Assembly (NCBI RefSeq): GCF_035083965.1
Contig: NC_089727.1
Span: 6,639,501 to 6,703,500 of the forward strand
Source of the DNA: Branchiostoma lanceolatum
Taxonomy: Eukaryota > Chordata > Leptocardii > Amphioxiformes > Branchiostomatidae
Length of the DNA stretch: 64,000 bases
Direction: 5' to 3'
The notes beneath the pieces are model-generated. The model was not told the origin of the DNA, searched no databases, and was given only the letters and a program-made list of their open reading frames with translations. The translations under genes and the position numbers were made by a program. The number at the start of each line of letters is the position of its first letter. Within the stretch, counting starts at the first letter, position 1. This document shows, one piece after another, positions 28,001 to 36,600 of this stretch.

Positions 28001-31000
28001 ATCCAATACACCTGGTGTCCCAATACACCTGGTGTCCCTGACTATAGGAAGTGCCATGTTTATCACAACAGTCCCTGGGGGGTATGACATCAGACTTCAA
28101 TCATCACAGAGTAGGCATTTGGATTATCCCCACGCTCGTACCCAGCGCCGCGAAGAAGCCATAGGTTTAGATCGTGGGCTCAACCAATACACAAAATAAA
28201 ACTATATGGAATCCACGGCTGTCATTTTGTTTTGTTTTGTGTTTGTCTCAATTACCTTAGCAAATCGTAAGTTGTGTGACTCTTGTGTGCGTCTCTATAC
28301 AACGTGTGACTGTACACTAGTAAGCTAGTATTTTCTACAGTTACCGAGGCGAAAACAAGACGAAAGTTTACTATTTCGGGGCAGGGTTGAACAAGTATGG
28401 TTGCCCGATTGCCCGGGGCAAGTGAAAGTGCTGTTCGGGCAAGTGGATATCCTCCCCCAATTGCCCGATCAGGCAAGTAAGATTTTTTCATGCAGTCTGT
28501 TTCAAAACAAACTTTATTCCAGTGAAAGGATCACAAAAACACCACACCACAATGTATCTTATCATTAGAAACTACATTTCTCTCAAAATATTCCAAAAGA
28601 TTATGAATTGAACCCAAAACAGGACAATTTGGCTCACATAGTACATGTAAACAAACACCCATGGCTCTCTCAGTTCGTAGACCTGCTGGCATGAAACTTT
28701 GCAACATCAAATCCTTTGAAACATGATATCCCTGTGAGCACTCTCTAAATGTAGCATTTTCCTTCTTTCATTGAACAGCAACATTGTGGATATGACACAC
28801 TCTGAGGGTTCCCACAACATTTTAACTGATTGAGTGTATATTCAGGATATTCTAAATTTCTGTTCAACTTCTAAATGTTAATACTGCAAAAAATCATTTG
28901 AAGGTGTTGCTTGATGTACATGTGTGGATTGATATTGACTAATGTTATCTAGAAAATAAAAATTTCACGACAATGATTCAAAACTGGCCATATCATAAGA
29001 ACCATGTTTAGTTATATTAGATCCACAACACTCTAAATGTAACTTTTCCATCATATGACAAATACCTGATTTTTTCTTCTGTTTACTAAAGAAATGGGAG
29101 AATAATAATAGCCCTCAGTGAACACAGGAATATTGTAGTACTGGATCTAAGGAATGATCAATACACAACATTTGCTGAAAACTTGAATGTTGTTCTTTAT
29201 GTTAAATAAGCCTGTGTCTTTACCTTAGACTTTTTGCCAAAATTTTTTTCTGTATCGCTCTGATTTTATTCTGAAAAATCTGAGAAGCAACAAATGAAAT
29301 TGGCGTGGTTTAAGTGAAAGAAGATACGTTGTAATATCATGCTTCTTGTTCAAGTTTTTGTCATTTCCCGTAAATACGATCATGACATCCACACAACTTG
29401 GTCTTGTAGTTAAAACTTTTTTGCTATAATTACATGCTTAACAAGACGTTTTTACTGAAAAATAACAGAATTCATTACCGCAAGCAAAGATGCAAAGAAA
29501 AAATGTCATTTAGATTTCGGGCAAGTCAAAAGTTGGTTCGGGCAAGTAGATTTTTTTTCTACTTGCCCGATAGGGCAAGTGAATTTTTGAAAACTTGTTC
29601 AACCCTGCGGGGGTAAAATGTTGCCACAATGGTGATACGTTATATCAAAGGGAACTTTAAAATGTACCTAATTTGGTGGCGCTGCGAGGGTGTTAGATTA
29701 CCCTTCTAGATTGCCGAGAGGGGAGTTATGTCACGGAAGGGAGTTTGCTACGGTAGCGAGTTTGGCCTTCTCCGCACATACATTCACGTCCCCAGGATAC
29801 TACCGTCCTCCCAGCATGCTTCGCGCACCAAAAATACGCTCTCTGTCCCAGGGCTGTCTTTGCGAACAAACCGCTATAGTAGCCCTCATGCGGCCAAAAA
29901 GTGAATTGCATAAAAGACTCGCACTCGCATATTCAGTGGAACAAGTCAATTTATTACGACGCTGTGAAGGAGCGTGGATTATCCCCCATCAATTCATTTG
30001 AATGACAAGCCCCTTTGGGATCCTCACAACAAAAGATGGATTAGGTTCAATAGACTGTTTCACTTGTACGGCTTCCCTTTTGTTTTCCTATTTCCTCATT
30101 AGAACAATTAGAGCTGTTTAAATCACAGCACAGCAGAAGCTGAAGAACTCCTGCAGTTTCAATTTTCTGGCTGCCTGCTTCTTCCCAGTGGCTTCTTCTT
30201 GTCTGTGACTGTTCTCAATTACGAGATACGCCCATCTCTAGCATTCTTTTTCCTTCACCTAAATTACATTCAATCTAATTTTCTACCATGATTTCTGCAA
30301 ACCATCCTGGGAGTGATCTCTCATTTTCTAATTCCACAAATTGTTCTCTCTCCATGAACAGGCAGAGACATGATTTTGTTGCCTACGCTGACCTTTTTGG
30401 GCATTTTCTAAACCCCATCTGTGTTTTTAGTAGACCCTGGGTCCTAAAATCTCATTTAGTACAGACAAAAATAATCATAGTCACGCAGCTAGCTGATGTC
30501 TTGTGCACTTGCATTTCAAATACGCCTTACTATCCTAGAACAGGTAACATAGCATGTTACATCTACTGTATCCAGTGCAAAAAGTAAAGCTGAAACTGAA
30601 AGAAGTTGAATGGTCCACACCCAAAGTGACGTTGTCAGACACAACTTTAATTTTCTGCCTTCTCCAAACTTTTGTTTTCCACTCGAATTTACATAATGTT
30701 GACAGTACGTTATCAAACTCCAAGATAGATAGGAAAACCCCATTCCCAGACAATACACAAGTAGCCCCTCCCACTCCATACATGGAAGCAGAGGGCCCTG
30801 TCCACTATGATTCAACATCCAACCTATTTATAGTAAGCAAACGGTACAGGGATAAAATAGACCACGATGGCATGTCGGTGGCTACAATGAACTACACAAC
30901 TAAATATACTTGATTAATAATTTATTGCTTAAGTGTGTACCTTTTAATGACATAACTTGGAATTCTTGGCAAGCTTCGAATCATTAGTCACCAACACTAG

Positions 31001-31171
31001 GGCAGTGTCAGCTATTTTTTGACACAAGAGTAGAGTTTTAACTGGTAGAAATTCGTGGGTGACTTGTTTGCGGGATACTCACCCCTGGTTCGGGTCGTGT
31101 TCGGTGTTGTCGAGCCACACACGCACGTACATGGCGTTCCCCTCCCGACACTGGGTGAAGATGTCATCCAT
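4046..31171 (-). CDS. ILK: integrin-linked kinase (pseudokinase scaffold)
   Basis: Focal-adhesion pseudokinase that binds PINCH through its ankyrin repeats and parvin through its kinase-like domain, linking integrin tails to actin. Coding exons in transcript order: 31171-31083, 19576-19411, 16741-16646, 13496-13400, 13166-13119, 10986-10954, 10805-10720, 10388-10279, 9930-9809, 6971-6850, 6414-6315, 5404-5274, 4201-4046. They total 1356 nt, giving 451 aa against 452 in human. The protein starts [12 protein letters not shown] as in vertebrates. Ankyrin repeats cover about residues 1-165, a short linker follows, and the kinase-like domain covers about 190-447. Lys219 of the VAK motif is kept. 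The HRD catalytic motif is absent (RLYLNS) and DFG reads DVK (336-338), the known ILK pseudokinase pattern. All acceptors are AG and all donors GT. The start has no competitor upstream. Homology is from memory of vertebrate ILK; the junctions were read directly. Confidence 0.96.
4229..4637. mobile_element. hAT-like non-autonomous element, 5 bp target duplication
   Basis: Left end CAAGGCTCGAAAT and inverted right end ATTTTGAGCCCTG, flanked by TTAAG at 4224-4228 and 4638-4642. Inside are inverted runs of GGTGCACC-type sequence. It has no coding capacity. It lies 26 nt upstream of the ILK exon 13 acceptor, so it replaced almost all of the original 3' end of the intron. Confidence 0.7.
4905..5100 (+). 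mobile_element. SINE, family 2 variant (GGTCCC body)
   Basis: Contains the family hallmark GGGAAAGGCACTTTACACC, then GGGACATAAAGCCGGAGGTC and GGAGAGCCAACACCCACG. The tRNA-like B box GGGTTCAAACC is at about 4926. Sister copies are at 5965-6175 and 36385-36600. Confidence 0.6.
5534..5571 (-). pseudogene. degenerate copy of the 5' end of ILK exon 12
   Basis: On the minus strand a CAG is followed by codons resembling the start of exon 12 ([10 protein letters not shown] against [10 protein letters not shown]). Only about 35 nt are recognisable and the frame soon closes. It lies in intron 11, between the real exon 12 and a longer duplicate at 5803-5955. Confidence 0.55.
5803..5955 (-). pseudogene. 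partial duplicate of ILK exon 12 5' end plus intron flank
   Basis: Aligns to 5376-5500, which is the acceptor side of exon 12 and about 95 nt of the adjoining intron. The shared intron words include GGCCATGATGATAT and ATGCTTCCAAGT. The copied exon part reads LQKKENKIN after an intact CAG acceptor, then diverges. It cannot replace exon 12, which needs 131 nt, but it could act as a decoy 3' splice site. Confidence 0.65.
5965..6175 (+). mobile_element. SINE, family 2 variant (GGTCCC body)
   Basis: Same structure as the copy at 4905: the CCCTAGCAGGCCCCAATGTT region, GGGAAAGGCACTTTACACC, then GGAGGTCCC and GGAGAGCCCAGCAC. It sits next to the duplicated exon 12 fragment in ILK intron 11. Confidence 0.6.
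6415..6849 (-). other. ILK intron 10
   Basis: 435 bp with a normal GT donor and AG acceptor. I see no repeat or RNA gene in it. Confidence 0.7.
8032..8153. mobile_element. short hairpin MITE
   Basis: Imperfect inverted ends of the form TTCTGCTAGGTCACATATAT against a right end that reverse-complements to TTCTGCCAGGTTACATATAT. A relative lies at about 21990-22090. No coding capacity. Confidence 0.5.
8963..9525. mobile_element. TAGCC-ended non-autonomous DNA element
   Basis: Left end TAGCCTGGTAACCATCC. The right end reverse-complements to TAACCTGGAATTCATCC, followed on both sides by a shared TTCTAGCTC word. The subterminal word GTCTGG near GCAGAATAG is also shared. The same end family bounds 20103-21886. 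Flanking target duplication is not convincing (5 of 9). Confidence 0.5.
9239..9350. repeat. two tandem modules, each ending in a hairpin
   Basis: Two related units of about 50 bp, the first starting ACGGTGATGCGCCAG and the second GACGGAGGTTCGCCAG. Each ends in a small hairpin. In the second the stem is GGTGATT (9330-9336) with AATCACC (9344-9350). The units lie inside the 8963-9525 element. Confidence 0.5.
9931..10278 (-). other. ILK intron 8
   Basis: 348 bp AT-rich intron. Nothing recognisable. Confidence 0.7.
10389..10719 (-). other. ILK intron 7
   Basis: 331 bp. Contains one GTAACGTTAC-type word at about 10472; otherwise nothing. Confidence 0.7.
10987..13118 (-). other. ILK intron 5
   Basis: 2.1 kb between the 48 nt and 33 nt exons. 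Holds a Harbinger-like element (about 11178-11850). Two overlapping minus-strand frames at 12412-12865 share no family I recognise and have no fitting splice context for ILK; I leave them uncalled. Confidence 0.6.
11178..11850. mobile_element. Harbinger-like MITE (GGCCACACCAATTT family)
   Basis: Left end GTCACACCAGTTTATCTCC then TTGGTTCTCAG. The right end is GAGAACCAACGATTAAATTG then GAGTGGCC. It belongs to the same family as 15826-16077, 45043-45537 and 61491-62093. It encloses a short run of AGGTAC repeats at about 11285-11315. Confidence 0.5.
14581..14689. mobile_element. TAGCC/GGCTA MITE with 9 bp target duplication
   Basis: The ends TAGCCTAAGTACTATCCTCC and TAGCCTGAGTACCATCCTCT (right end reversed) match at about 31 of the first 35 positions. 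Perfect 9 bp direct repeats ATCATACAT flank the element at 14572-14580 and 14690-14698. A 9 bp duplication is typical of Mutator-like elements. No coding capacity. Confidence 0.75.
15826..16077. mobile_element. short Harbinger-like MITE
   Basis: Left end AAGGCCGTACCAATTTACTT with GCTTGGTTCTTAG, and right end AACAAGAAACTAATC with AGTGTGGCCT. Diverged member of the GGCCACACCAATTT family. Confidence 0.45.
17112..17585. repeat. direct repeats flanking a dispersed repeat
   Basis: Two copies of a module of about 70-80 bp (17112-17195 and 17518-17583) share GAGTGGGTGTAGTTTAGTCT and GACCATGGAGAGT. Between them lies a dispersed repeat with a TCTG microsatellite (17237-17257), the word TTTTGGGAAGATG and GGTACTACAGCAGAACTTC. 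That repeat also occurs at about 690-870, 38395-38520, 41170-41345 (reversed) and 60335-60500. Confidence 0.55.
18773..19345. mobile_element. long inverted-repeat DNA element
   Basis: The left part contains ATCTGTATCTTAAG, a GGTATAGCTGCC word, GTGTAACACACCAG and ACACTGAATGACCTGTCA. The right part contains these in reversed order and complement: AGATCGTTCAGTGTAAT, TGGTGTGTTACGCC and GGCAGCTATACTGGC. Arms are long (over 150 bp) but diverged. Related pieces are at 3295-3440, 16840-16925 and 51180-51270. Confidence 0.55.
20103..21886. mobile_element. TAGCC-ended element interrupted by a nested hAT
   Basis: Outer left end TAGCCTGGAATCAATAATCC. The right end reverse-complements to TAGCCTAGTATTCCCCTC. 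Both are followed by TTCTAGCTC and AGTCTG words. The outer element is therefore about 490 bp plus a 1.3 kb insertion. The same ends occur at 8963-9525. Confidence 0.5.
20512..21804. mobile_element. non-autonomous hAT element, 1293 bp
   Basis: Perfect 16 bp terminal inverted repeats CAGTGTTCTCGCCAGC. Near-perfect 8 bp flanks GTCTCTCG (20504-20511) and GTCTCTCA (21805-21812) fit hAT integration. The interior has CGTCAT-rich subterminal words, a GC-rich block at about 21700-21740, and no transposase frame. Confidence 0.8.
22199..22666. mobile_element. long-TIR element with 8 bp target duplication
   Basis: Perfect 8 bp flanks CTTTGAAG at 22191-22198 and 22667-22674. Ends GGGTTGGGGTTTTGTTCGC and GGGAACGGGTTTTGTTCGC (right end reversed). 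The arms run about 140 bp each and carry the words AATTTTCGCG and TTGTCTCCCTTGGGAATAG on both sides. No coding capacity. Confidence 0.75.
23085..23235 (-). mobile_element. SINE fragment, family 2
   Basis: Minus-strand copy with TAAAGTGCCTTTCCCAAGG and the B-box-like region GATTCAAACCC. Only the tRNA-like head and first body part remain. Confidence 0.6.
23274..23982. mobile_element. AT-rich TIR element with TA duplication
   Basis: Ends GAGTCCATTCCAAGTCACCA then AGAGGGTT, repeated as an exact inverted copy at the right end, flanked by TA on both sides, as in Tc1/mariner-like insertions. The interior is very AT-rich with many repeats of the type AATATTTCTAAA and its complement in both orientations. 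Confidence 0.7.
26128..26176. repeat. perfect 23 bp hairpin with 3 nt loop
   Basis: Arms ACATAAGTCCTTATTTATAA plus CTG, loop TTG, then the exact complement. Too short for a gene and with no flanking duplication that I can see. Confidence 0.7.
27940..27967. repeat. AGAAT microsatellite
   Basis: About five units of the pentamer AGAAT with one interrupted unit. Confidence 0.8.
28382..29607. mobile_element. hAT-like element with 5 bp target duplication, 1226 bp
   Basis: Perfect ends CAGGGTTGAACAAGT and ACTTGTTCAACCCTG, flanked by CGGGG at 28377-28381 and 29608-29612. Subterminal inverted words TTGCCCGA and GGGCAAGTG occur at both ends. No transposase frame. A piece resembling the AAATTGGCGTGG end of the Harbinger family lies inside at about 29280-29315, possibly a nested scrap. 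Confidence 0.7.
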
Positions 31172-33278
31172 ATTCTGTCCGATCGCTTTTCCGGTGTCTC
31201 AAATTTTCCAATGGCACGCGGAAGTGAGTAGGAATCCTAGACAGTACAACAAGAACGGTTTACCAGGCGTGTGGATGTCAGGAGAGCGTCCTCTGTCCCT
31301 TCGGGGGAGTCATGAATCCTTCTCCAAACAATCGGGACCAGAAATAGCAAGGTTCGGGGTCGCCGAATGGTTCCACGTAGCTAAAGAGGGCGATGGAGTT
31401 GTTTTGCTCGGCTGGACTTCAAGACCTCCCCGCCGCGGTGGGAGGGCACACACCGTTCTTGACCGCCGAAACTCGTGAAATTCCGCTACGAATGCCTGCT
31501 GAAAGCAGCCTCGGATCAGTGTCAACCGTCTCGTTATAGATAGAGGACAGTGACACAGCCGATCGGGACCTCTAGTACAGGAAGTCACTTCGCCGATCGC
31601 GTGTATTTACTTCCAGGATATCGGTTGCGCCCACCCACCCAACTCGCCTTCCTAGCCCCAGTGGGTTCCCGTCCGCTCACTCACACGAATTCCTGGTGAT
31701 CTCACACCTCCCCTTCAGTATCCAAGCAGATCTACAAAATCCCCGAGTGGCACAGACCCTGTGGAAGCTTGCTCCCTCCTCGGGGTGGCGAAACTCCAGC
31801 GGGAATTCCTGAAAACGCGGAAATTCCAACGAGCGGCGGGGCAGCAGGCTGACCTCCCGTGTCCGGACGTCCGACTCAGGACTGGCACCGTGTCGCGTCA
31901 AATTCATGTTCTGACAGATTTCTGCTCTGAGGCGCTAGGAGGGGTTGTTTGAATGCGTGGATATAGGGTTGCGGTTACGGTCACGGGTCAGTTAGGGTTA
32001 CAAATTAAATTGGCCAACATTGATAGGTCAATGGAACCCAAAGAAACTTTTTCGTGAGGTTGAGCTTCTACACATTGTCGATAAAGTGTCCCTATAAACT
32101 TTAGAAAGTGTTGCAACAAAAATTTGGTAGGGACATAATTTGGCATGACGCCCTGAGCTGCGCACGCCCACTGCGCACCACCTTCCCGCCAGGCCGAGCG
32201 AGCAAAATGGCTGCCGCGACTCGCTAGATTCCGTTTTGTCCGTCAACTTGTCTCTTTTGCACTGGTTGTAGAGGCTTTTAGGCTCATCTGTAGAGACAGG
32301 TTGGTTATGCACGTTACTGTCATATTTTTGCGTAAAAATGGGACAGGATAGTCGAGGAAGGAGCTTATATGGCGCTTTGGGGTTGCCGGCATTTGGCTGC
32401 CCAGTCCCGAAACCTATTCATGCATGTTTGTCCATTTACACCTGTTGACCCCACATATTTTGTCATGTGGCTGTGGACTGGTGATCTATTAAATACCTTA
32501 ACGGGTGCCGTCTTTTTGTCTGAAGAAATTTTCAAAGCATGCAAAGGTAATTAACCGACGAAATGCTACAATGAATAAGCTTACTGATAAGGGGTCATAA
32601 GGTTGTTTGTATTTGAAAACAAAAAGCACGTTTGTTTCAAAAGGTCAATGACCGAGAAGTCAGAGAAGTGTGATCTTGTAATCGGTATCTTAGTCAGAAA
32701 AGAATTCGAACAGCAAGGTGACATTTAGTCAATAGTCGTACATCCATAGGTTTATGATACAGCCGAGCACACAGCGTTTCATATGGGACGTGAGAAAAAT
32801 GTGCCAAAATCTCCCTCAACCCTTGTTTTGTTTTTCTTATGATGAGAATTGTATTTCATGTCACTGGAAAGCTGTTTCATTTGTGGTTACTTTGCTTTTT
32901 TTTGCAATGAGCAACATTGCTGAGATTTCCCTGCCATAATCAAACACTGTTGACAGGGAAATTTCGGCACCCTTTATTTCTGCCACTCACTCATATGAGT
33001 AATCTTGGTGCTCAATCCATGATTGATACTGATAGCTTTCCAATGATATCTAATACAATAGAATAAAAAAAAAGTAACAACAGTGATATGATCAAGTAGA
33101 GTGAAGTTTCCAAAGTTTTTGTGTCATATTTAGTTCAGGTACATTTCACCATTCACCAATATTGACTTTTTGTTGTTGACTGAATTACAGTGAATGTGTT
33201 CACGACTGACACATGTAAATTTCTTTCCTTTGCAGTTTTTGCCAAACCCACCCCTGGTAGCAAAGTTAAGAAGTCGCC
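31172..33278. promoter_or_regulatory. head-to-head promoter region of ILK and PGAP1
   Basis: Both coding regions read away from this 2.1 kb stretch. The part 31172-32250 is relatively GC-rich for the window. A YY1-like word AAAATGGCTGCC at 32204-32215 lies on the plus strand and suggests a start for PGAP1 transcripts nearby. A candidate 5' noncoding exon ends at the donor AAAG/gtaatt (32546). An acceptor TTGCAG (33230-33235) precedes the PGAP1 ATG by 43 nt. The sequence 32730-33200 resembles parts of the first introns of both THEM6 genes, so it may be a dispersed repeat. Confidence 0.5.
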
Positions 33279-35996
33279 ATGGCATTTAGTGTGATGCCTG
33301 TACTGATGCTGGGCTTGGTCCTGGTCGGCCTGTTCGACATCCTGTCCAACTACGAGAGCAACAGGTGCGAGATGACCTACATGTACGAGTACCCAGAGTA
33401 CCTGCCCGTCCCTCTGAGTGAGAACGTCACCAAGTCGTTCCCGCGGTACAACCTATACCTGTACGCCGAGGGGAGGTATGCAAGGCAATCAACGAACTTC
33501 AAGCTGACAGGAGTTCCCGTGTTGTTCATCCCGGGCAACGCCGGTAGCCACAAGCAGGTCAGGTCGCTCGGTTCGGTGGCGCTGAAGAAAGCGCAGCACC
33601 TCCGCACTCCGTTCCACTTCAACTACTTTGCCGTGGATCTGAACGAGGAATTGACGGGAATGTTCGGGGCCATACTGTCAGAGCAGACAGAGTTTGTCCA
33701 TCGATGTATCTTGAAGATCCTCTCAATGTACAGGAAGGCAGAAGCCCCGCCTAAAAGTGTGATTCTAGTCGGTCACTCCGTGGGAGGCATCATAGCCAGG
33801 GGTCTTTTCACCCTCCCTGACTTTGACCCCTCTATGGTCAACACCATCATCACTCAAGCTACCCCCCACCAAAGCCCTGTCGTCAATGCAGATCAGTATA
33901 TGGCAGACTTTTACAACACAGTCAATCAGTTTTGGCAGGATGGAATGAGCAGTGGACGGCTTTCACACGTTACCATAGCCTCCACAGGAGGGGCTCACAG
34001 AGACTACCTTGTTCGGGCAGGGCTGACGTCTCTGAAAGGGATCATCCCAGAAACCAATGCTGTCAGTGCTGTGACATCGGCAATACCAAAAGTGTGGCTG
34101 TCTACCGACCATCTGGCAATAGTATGGTGTAAACAGTTGGTGCTAGCCACTAAAAGAGCGCTTTTTGACATCATCGACCCAAAGACAAGGCAGGTCACAA
34201 CGGATGTGAAACACAGGATGCAGGTGTTTCGCCACCATTTTCTCCACCACCCTGGAAGCAAGTCCTTCTCCTTAACATCAGTGCAAAGTGCAATCCCTCC
34301 TGGTGATAAGTGGGTCGAGCTTACAGATGAGATATGGGAACTTACAGAGCCTAGAAACAAGGATGTAACAAACTATATGTTCCCCATTGACAAAGAGTCG
34401 GGTAGAGATACCTTTGTAGCAGCTACCAATATTGTAGAAGATAGCTGGGTGTACTTGTGTCAAGAAGAGGGGGGGCAGAGGTGTAAAGAGGGGCTTGATA
34501 TGTCCTCTCGGTCTCAGCTCAGCCCTCCTCTTTACTCAGGTCACAAAGTTGTTCACCTACATCTGGCCAGCTACAGAAGTTTTTCTCACGTTGTTGTGTC
34601 TGTACCCAAGTCATCAAAGCCAGTGAAGTTGCAAACACAGTTCTACAATGGTACAGAGAAAGCTCAGGAATTGGAAGTCCCCCACGTCATGTCTTTTACC
34701 ATACAAAAGGTGGTTGAGGTTGAAGTTCCTAACAACACAATGTTTTACAACATCAGTGTCGTAGGTTTACAAGAAGTTTATCATGCCTTCACAGCCAACT
34801 TGATAAGTGATTGTGAGGACAATGACATGACAAAGATGCACATGCACATTCCATGGTTCAAGGAGGACGTTTATAGCGTCTCCCAGGCAAGTGGAGATGG
34901 TAAACTTTCGATGCGTTTGCAAAGTGGAAAACTTGTGGATGAGAGCACCAATCCAGAGCTCCGCCTGTACCTGAATCCAAAATGTAACTACAAGGTCCAA
35001 GTTTGGGTCAACTTTGTGGAAGTCTTAGGTCAGTTGATAAGATTCCATGGTATTGTTTTACCTGCATTTGCAGTGACCATCATACTGATGGTACTGTCCT
35101 ACCAGATTAGGACACTTGGTCGTGGACAACCTTGTCCTTCATTTTCTGAAGCGCAGGCAGCCTTCTGTAAACCATACAGAGTTGCCCCTTTGGTCAACCT
35201 CTTCTCCTTGTTGATTAGCTACCAAGGTGCACGTCTGATGTACCTGTCTCTCAACATCCCCCTCCCAGACTCGGAAGTCATGAAGGCTCAGGGAACATGG
35301 TTTAATGCCATGCCGATCCTTTTCTACTTCTTTGCCAGTGCCATCTGCACAATGGTGTCAGCTGCGCTGTTCGGGGGAGTGACTATGATAGGTCACTGCA
35401 TGGTCTGGTTTGGGAAGAAACCCGCCGATCCTGAAGAGATGGCGAGGAAAGCTCCCCATCCAGCGGCACTGTTCGTCATCTCTGGCGCCTTTCTGGCCGT
35501 AGCTAGCCAGTTTTCGGGAGCACTTGCCTTTGCTCTCGTTCTAGCACTTTACTTCGGTAAAACCTGCCGGTTATATGCCAACACCATCACCCTGAAGAAC
35601 TGTTTGAACCTGCAGAACGACAAGAAAAAGCCTGGCCCTCTCGCCGATGCAGAAGACACCTTCCACCTCCAGTACACAATTCTGTACTTGATCTGGTTCA
35701 TGTCGATGCTCTACATGCCTTCTGTCGTTTTCCGGGGAAAGAACTTGAACTTCGAGTACAGGCTACCGGCGGACCCCGCCCTGTACACTGCAGCTGCCAT
35801 GAGTGCGTGTTTTGCTTTCTTGTATCCTCTGCAGGGATGTAACCTCAGGAAGAGGCGCAGTGTTGTTTGGTTATCCTGGTTTGTGTACATCAGTGCGATA
35901 TTGGCTTGTATGTTCTGTATGGTAGCCCTCTACAGGACTCCATACTTTATACTTGGGGCTTTTGTAGTGGTTGCTTTCTGTCACAGAATGGTGTAA
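33279..35996 (+). CDS. PGAP1: GPI inositol-deacylase PGAP1, single exon
   Basis: ER membrane lipase that removes the acyl chain from the inositol of newly attached GPI anchors, which speeds exit of GPI proteins from the ER. 905 aa, close to human (922). An N-terminal membrane segment (about 6-22) is followed by a conserved luminal stretch MYEYPEY and LYAEGRYA. The lipase core contains GIPVLF-like GVPVLFIPGNAGSHKQVRS (78-96), the nucleophile motif GHSVG (Ser167), ITQATPHQSPV and STDHLAIVWCKQ (about 274-285). A luminal beta-rich region follows, then about eight membrane helices from residue 588 to the end. The start ATGGCA has a good context and matches the family N-terminus. The whole frame is free of introns, unlike its neighbours. 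AATAAA follows at 36125. Confidence 0.96.
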   Translation: MAFSVMPVLMLGLVLVGLFDILSNYESNRCEMTYMYEYPEYLPVPLSENVTKSFPRYNLYLYAEGRYARQSTNFKLTGVPVLFIPGNAGSHKQVRSLGSVALKKAQHLRTPFHFNYFAVDLNEELTGMFGAILSEQTEFVHRCILKILSMYRKAEAPPKSVILVGHSVGGIIARGLFTLPDFDPSMVNTIITQATPHQSPVVNADQYMADFYNTVNQFWQDGMSSGRLSHVTIASTGGAHRDYLVRAGLTSLKGIIPETNAVSAVTSAIPKVWLSTDHLAIVWCKQLVLATKRALFDIIDPKTRQVTTDVKHRMQVFRHHFLHHPGSKSFSLTSVQSAIPPGDKWVELTDEIWELTEPRNKDVTNYMFPIDKESGRDTFVAATNIVEDSWVYLCQEEGGQRCKEGLDMSSRSQLSPPLYSGHKVVHLHLASYRSFSHVVVSVPKSSKPVKLQTQFYNGTEKAQELEVPHVMSFTIQKVVEVEVPNNTMFYNISVVGLQEVYHAFTANLISDCEDNDMTKMHMHIPWFKEDVYSVSQASGDGKLSMRLQSGKLVDESTNPELRLYLNPKCNYKVQVWVNFVEVLGQLIRFHGIVLPAFAVTIILMVLSYQIRTLGRGQPCPSFSEAQAAFCKPYRVAPLVNLFSLLISYQGARLMYLSLNIPLPDSEVMKAQGTWFNAMPILFYFFASAICTMVSAALFGGVTMIGHCMVWFGKKPADPEEMARKAPHPAALFVISGAFLAVASQFSGALAFALVLALYFGKTCRLYANTITLKNCLNLQNDKKKPGPLADAEDTFHLQYTILYLIWFMSMLYMPSVVFRGKNLNFEYRLPADPALYTAAAMSACFAFLYPLQGCNLRKRRSVVWLSWFVYISAILACMFCMVALYRTPYFILGAFVVVAFCHRMV

Positions 35997-36124
35997 TGGA
36001 AGCATCATGAAGCATACGTCATGTCCATATCCGGCCATAAGATGTGCCATATTTCATAAATGAATGTTACACATGTATGTAAAGGATTCGATTTATAATC
36101 AAGAGCATTATGCTTTGGTTTGTG

Positions 36125-36130
36125 AATAAA
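36125..36130 (+). terminator. PGAP1 polyadenylation signal
   Basis: Canonical AATAAA 129 nt downstream of the PGAP1 stop codon, in AT-rich sequence. A second AATAAA at 37163-37168 could serve a longer transcript. Confidence 0.6.
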
Positions 36131-36384
36131 TATATTGTCTCAGTCCAATTATGAATGCTATCTTTTTAGCAGAAGGGGAACACTTTGACAAGATGTAATT
36201 TTCATGAATATAAGACAGTCTATATGTGTTAGAACTTATACTTTGATACATTGATTTTTGTTTTATTACTCCAGACTTATCTATAATAGTGGTCTTGTAT
36301 GCATTGATAATGCAGCATATTAAAATTAGTTGAAAGTAGGTTGACCTCCTCTTGTGTGTGAAGAGGGGCATGACTTTGCAGTAG

Positions 36385-36600
36385 TTGTGTGCAATGCGTC
36401 CTTGCTGCTTGTATGGGACGTAAAGCCAGAGGTCCCCTGTGAGGAGAGCCACACATGAAAGATCCCACAACGTTTGTTGAAAAGAGTAGGAGTCCTTCTC
36501 TGTTTGAGTGGATTAAACCTGACAGCATGGTCTTACGCAGCTTGTACCTACTGTGCAAAACTAGTGTGTTATGCCTACAGGCGGGTAACTGGTTATGTAA
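36385..36600 (+). mobile_element. SINE body fragment, family 2 variant
   Basis: Contains GGGACGTAAAGCCAGAGGTC, GGAGAGCCACACATG and TTGAAAAGAGTAGGAGT, matching the copies at 4905 and 5965. The tRNA-like head is missing. Confidence 0.55.

Larger units (their letters stand above)
19577..31082 (-). other. ILK intron 1 (11.5 kb, transposon-rich)
   Basis: The largest intron here, separating the 29-codon first coding exon from the ankyrin exons. It contains at least five inverted-repeat elements described separately (20103-21886 with a nested 20512-21804; 22199-22666; 23274-23982; 28382-29607), a SINE fragment (23085-23235), a 49 bp hairpin (26128-26176) and an AGAAT microsatellite (27940-27967). 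The stretches 24000-26100, 26200-27900 and 29680-31050 show only dispersed-repeat scraps and no convincing exon. Confidence 0.7.

Noticed and set aside
29690-30001. 103-codon plus-strand frame in ILK intron 1
   Set aside because: Unbiased composition, no domain, and no splice partners; treated as a chance frame.
32369-32554. A 61-codon plus-strand frame upstream of PGAP1 that could splice at 32546 to 33236 and stop at the PGAP1 start region
   Set aside because: No family is recognised and the joined frame ends after about 20 more codons. More likely a 5' noncoding exon or chance frame.
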